From Thermotogae bacterium (GTDB lineage: Bacteria; Thermotogota; Thermotogae; B3-G13): a stretch of DNA of 6,116 nucleotides. Positions 5,286 to 6,116 of the stretch are shown here, in pieces. A program made the translations under genes and the position numbers. The stretch spans positions 1 through 6,116 of the forward strand of contig WFSK01000232.1 of the NCBI GenBank assembly GCA_015486095.1, given 5' to 3'. The notes beneath the pieces were generated by a model that worked only from the letters and a program-made list of their open reading frames with translations, was not told the DNA's origin and did no database searches. The stretch's first letter is position 1. Each line of letters opens with the position of its first letter.

Positions 5286-6116
5286 CTTTTGCCTCCTTTC
5301 TCTTTCTCATACTCCTTTATCTCAGGAATCGCAGCCTTAACGGCTTTCCTACCAAGTGATTCAAAATATCCGATCTTTTTAAAAGCAGTATAATACAAAG
5401 GATCATTTTCGTCTATAGGTGTTATAACTATGTCTGCATAAGCACTGTTCTTTTTATCCGTAAATTCTTGTTCTATGTTCCAAAATATAGATGCATTATA
5501 AAGGACATCGAAATAAGAAGTTATATCTTTCTTGGGTTTTTCTTCCTTTCTCATCTCATAATAGCCTTTTTTAAGATAGGATAAGATATCGTTGAGCCAA
5601 TTCGGGAGATCGGTTAAAGGATGCCATCCTACATCAGAAGCGATCACCAAATCCGCTCCCATCTTTCGTGCGATCTTGATACCGAGGTTTTCTATCAAAC
5701 CTCCATCGCAGTAAAGTTCTCCCCCTACCTCAACAGGAGTAAATATACCCGGTACAGCAGAGCTTGCCATAATACATGTAGCGAGATCTCCCTTAGTGAA
5801 GTATCCTACTCTTCCATCTTTCAGGTTCGTAGCGATGGCTACAAACTCGATGGGTAGATCTTCTATCCTTCTATCATCCAGATAACGTTTAAAAAAGCTA
5901 ATGATAACCGCACTATCGTATAGACCCAGTGTTCCTTTATCGAGCAGCGATAGTTTAGCCTTTGAGAACAGATCTTCTTTGAGAAAAGTGTGTATTGCAT
6001 TCTTTATTTCATCCAGACTCATTCCTTCAGCATAAGCACCACCTATTATTGCTCCCATACTCGTACCCACAATTATATCAGGGTGAATGCCAGATTCTTC
6101 TAATTGTTCTAAAACC
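5282..6116 (-). CDS. Patatin-like phospholipase (RssA/NTE type), N terminus outside window
   Basis: Patatin-like proteins are Ser/Asp-dyad lipid acyl hydrolases. The gene runs off the right edge, and 277 residues are visible. The nucleophile elbow G-T-S-M-G is at visible residues 17-21, with the serine codon near 6059-6061. The aspartate of the dyad is in Y-C-D-G-G at 135-139. A-S-S-A-V-P-G-I-F, typical of bacterial RssA-like members, lies between them. V-L-E-Q-L-E-E-S-G-I-H-P-D before the elbow is also typical. The oxyanion-hole G-G-G-x-x-G must lie a few dozen residues upstream, beyond the window. The GTG at 6070 inside this conserved stretch is not a true start. The C-terminal ~110 residues are Lys/Glu/Tyr-rich and less conserved. 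The stop is inside the def start (ATGA), so they share a transcript. The natural substrate cannot be read from the sequence. Confidence 0.93.
   Translation of the reverse strand, partial: VLEQLEESGIHPDIIVGTSMGAIIGGAYAEGMSLDEIKNAIHTFLKEDLFSKAKLSLLDKGTLGLYDSAVIISFFKRYLDDRRIEDLPIEFVAIATNLKDGRVGYFTKGDLATCIMASSAVPGIFTPVEVGGELYCDGGLIENLGIKIARKMGADLVIASDVGWHPLTDLPNWLNDILSYLKKGYYEMRKEEKPKKDITSYFDVLYNASIFWNIEQEFTDKKNSAYADIVITPIDENDPLYYTAFKKIGYFESLGRKAVKAAIPEIKEYEKEKGGKR
5292..5296 (-). promoter_or_regulatory. Ribosome binding site of def
   Basis: GGAGG on the minus strand lies inside the 3' end of the patatin gene, 6 nt before the first and 9 nt before the second of two tandem ATG codons. It gives def its own strong initiation signal even though the gene overlaps its upstream neighbour. 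Confidence 0.75.

Noticed and set aside
6068..6070. GTG at 6070 as the patatin gene start
   Set aside because: Conserved patatin sequence (V-L-E-Q-L-E-E-S-G-I-H-P-D) continues in frame to the window edge, so the gene is cut by the window and not started here.
1..6116. tRNA, rRNA, CRISPR repeats, insertion sequences, phage or defence genes
   Set aside because: No tandem or spaced repeats, no terminal inverted repeats, no transposase-like frame and no cloverleaf seen on reading both strands; nearly all bases are covered by housekeeping genes.

Overview
The window is a compact piece of bacterial chromosome with no mobile elements, RNA genes, CRISPR or other accessory DNA that I could see. The DNA is AT-leaning. 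Arg is mostly AGA/AGG, Ile is often ATA, and the proteins are rich in Lys, Glu, Ile and Val. Shine-Dalgarno sites are strong (GGAGG). This suggests an anaerobic, probably thermophilic bacterium. The linkage of an RsmJ-like methyltransferase with miaA and hfq fits the Thermotogota or deep clostridial Firmicutes. Thermotogota is my best guess, but it is an inference and not proven by the sequence.

Two gene groups converge. On the plus strand (1-1654) are the C-terminal end of a biotin carrier protein or domain, acpS (holo-ACP synthase) and dprA (DNA-processing protein). The carrier and acpS share an ATGA stop/start overlap, and dprA follows acpS by 6 nt. On the minus strand, read from the right edge leftwards, are a patatin-like phospholipase (5' end outside the window), def (peptide deformylase), an RsmJ-like SAM methyltransferase, miaA (tRNA dimethylallyltransferase), hfq, and an exported M23 metallopeptidase. 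The first four of these touch or overlap at their stop/start codons. A 47-nt gap precedes hfq and an 11-nt gap precedes the peptidase, so the six genes look like one operon. The 92-bp space between the two groups (1655-1746) shows no convincing hairpin terminator.

Functionally, the plus-strand group puts two swinging-arm carrier functions together (biotin carrier and phosphopantetheine transfer) and adds a DNA uptake/recombination protein. The minus-strand group links protein N-terminal maturation (def), RNA modification (methyltransferase, miaA), riboregulation (hfq), lipid hydrolysis (patatin) and cell-wall or envelope hydrolysis (M23). These are mostly housekeeping genes, and I found no clearly new system.

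The most noteworthy point is the start of the M23 gene. Its reading frame encodes a textbook signal peptide, yet has no in-frame ATG, GTG or TTG ahead of it. A GGAGG site lies 7 nt before an ATA codon at 2772, so the gene either starts at AUA or carries a one-base sequence error. Other points are an acidic low-complexity tail on Hfq, the uncharacterised methyltransferase coupled to miaA, and an uncharacterised C-terminal region on the M23 protein.
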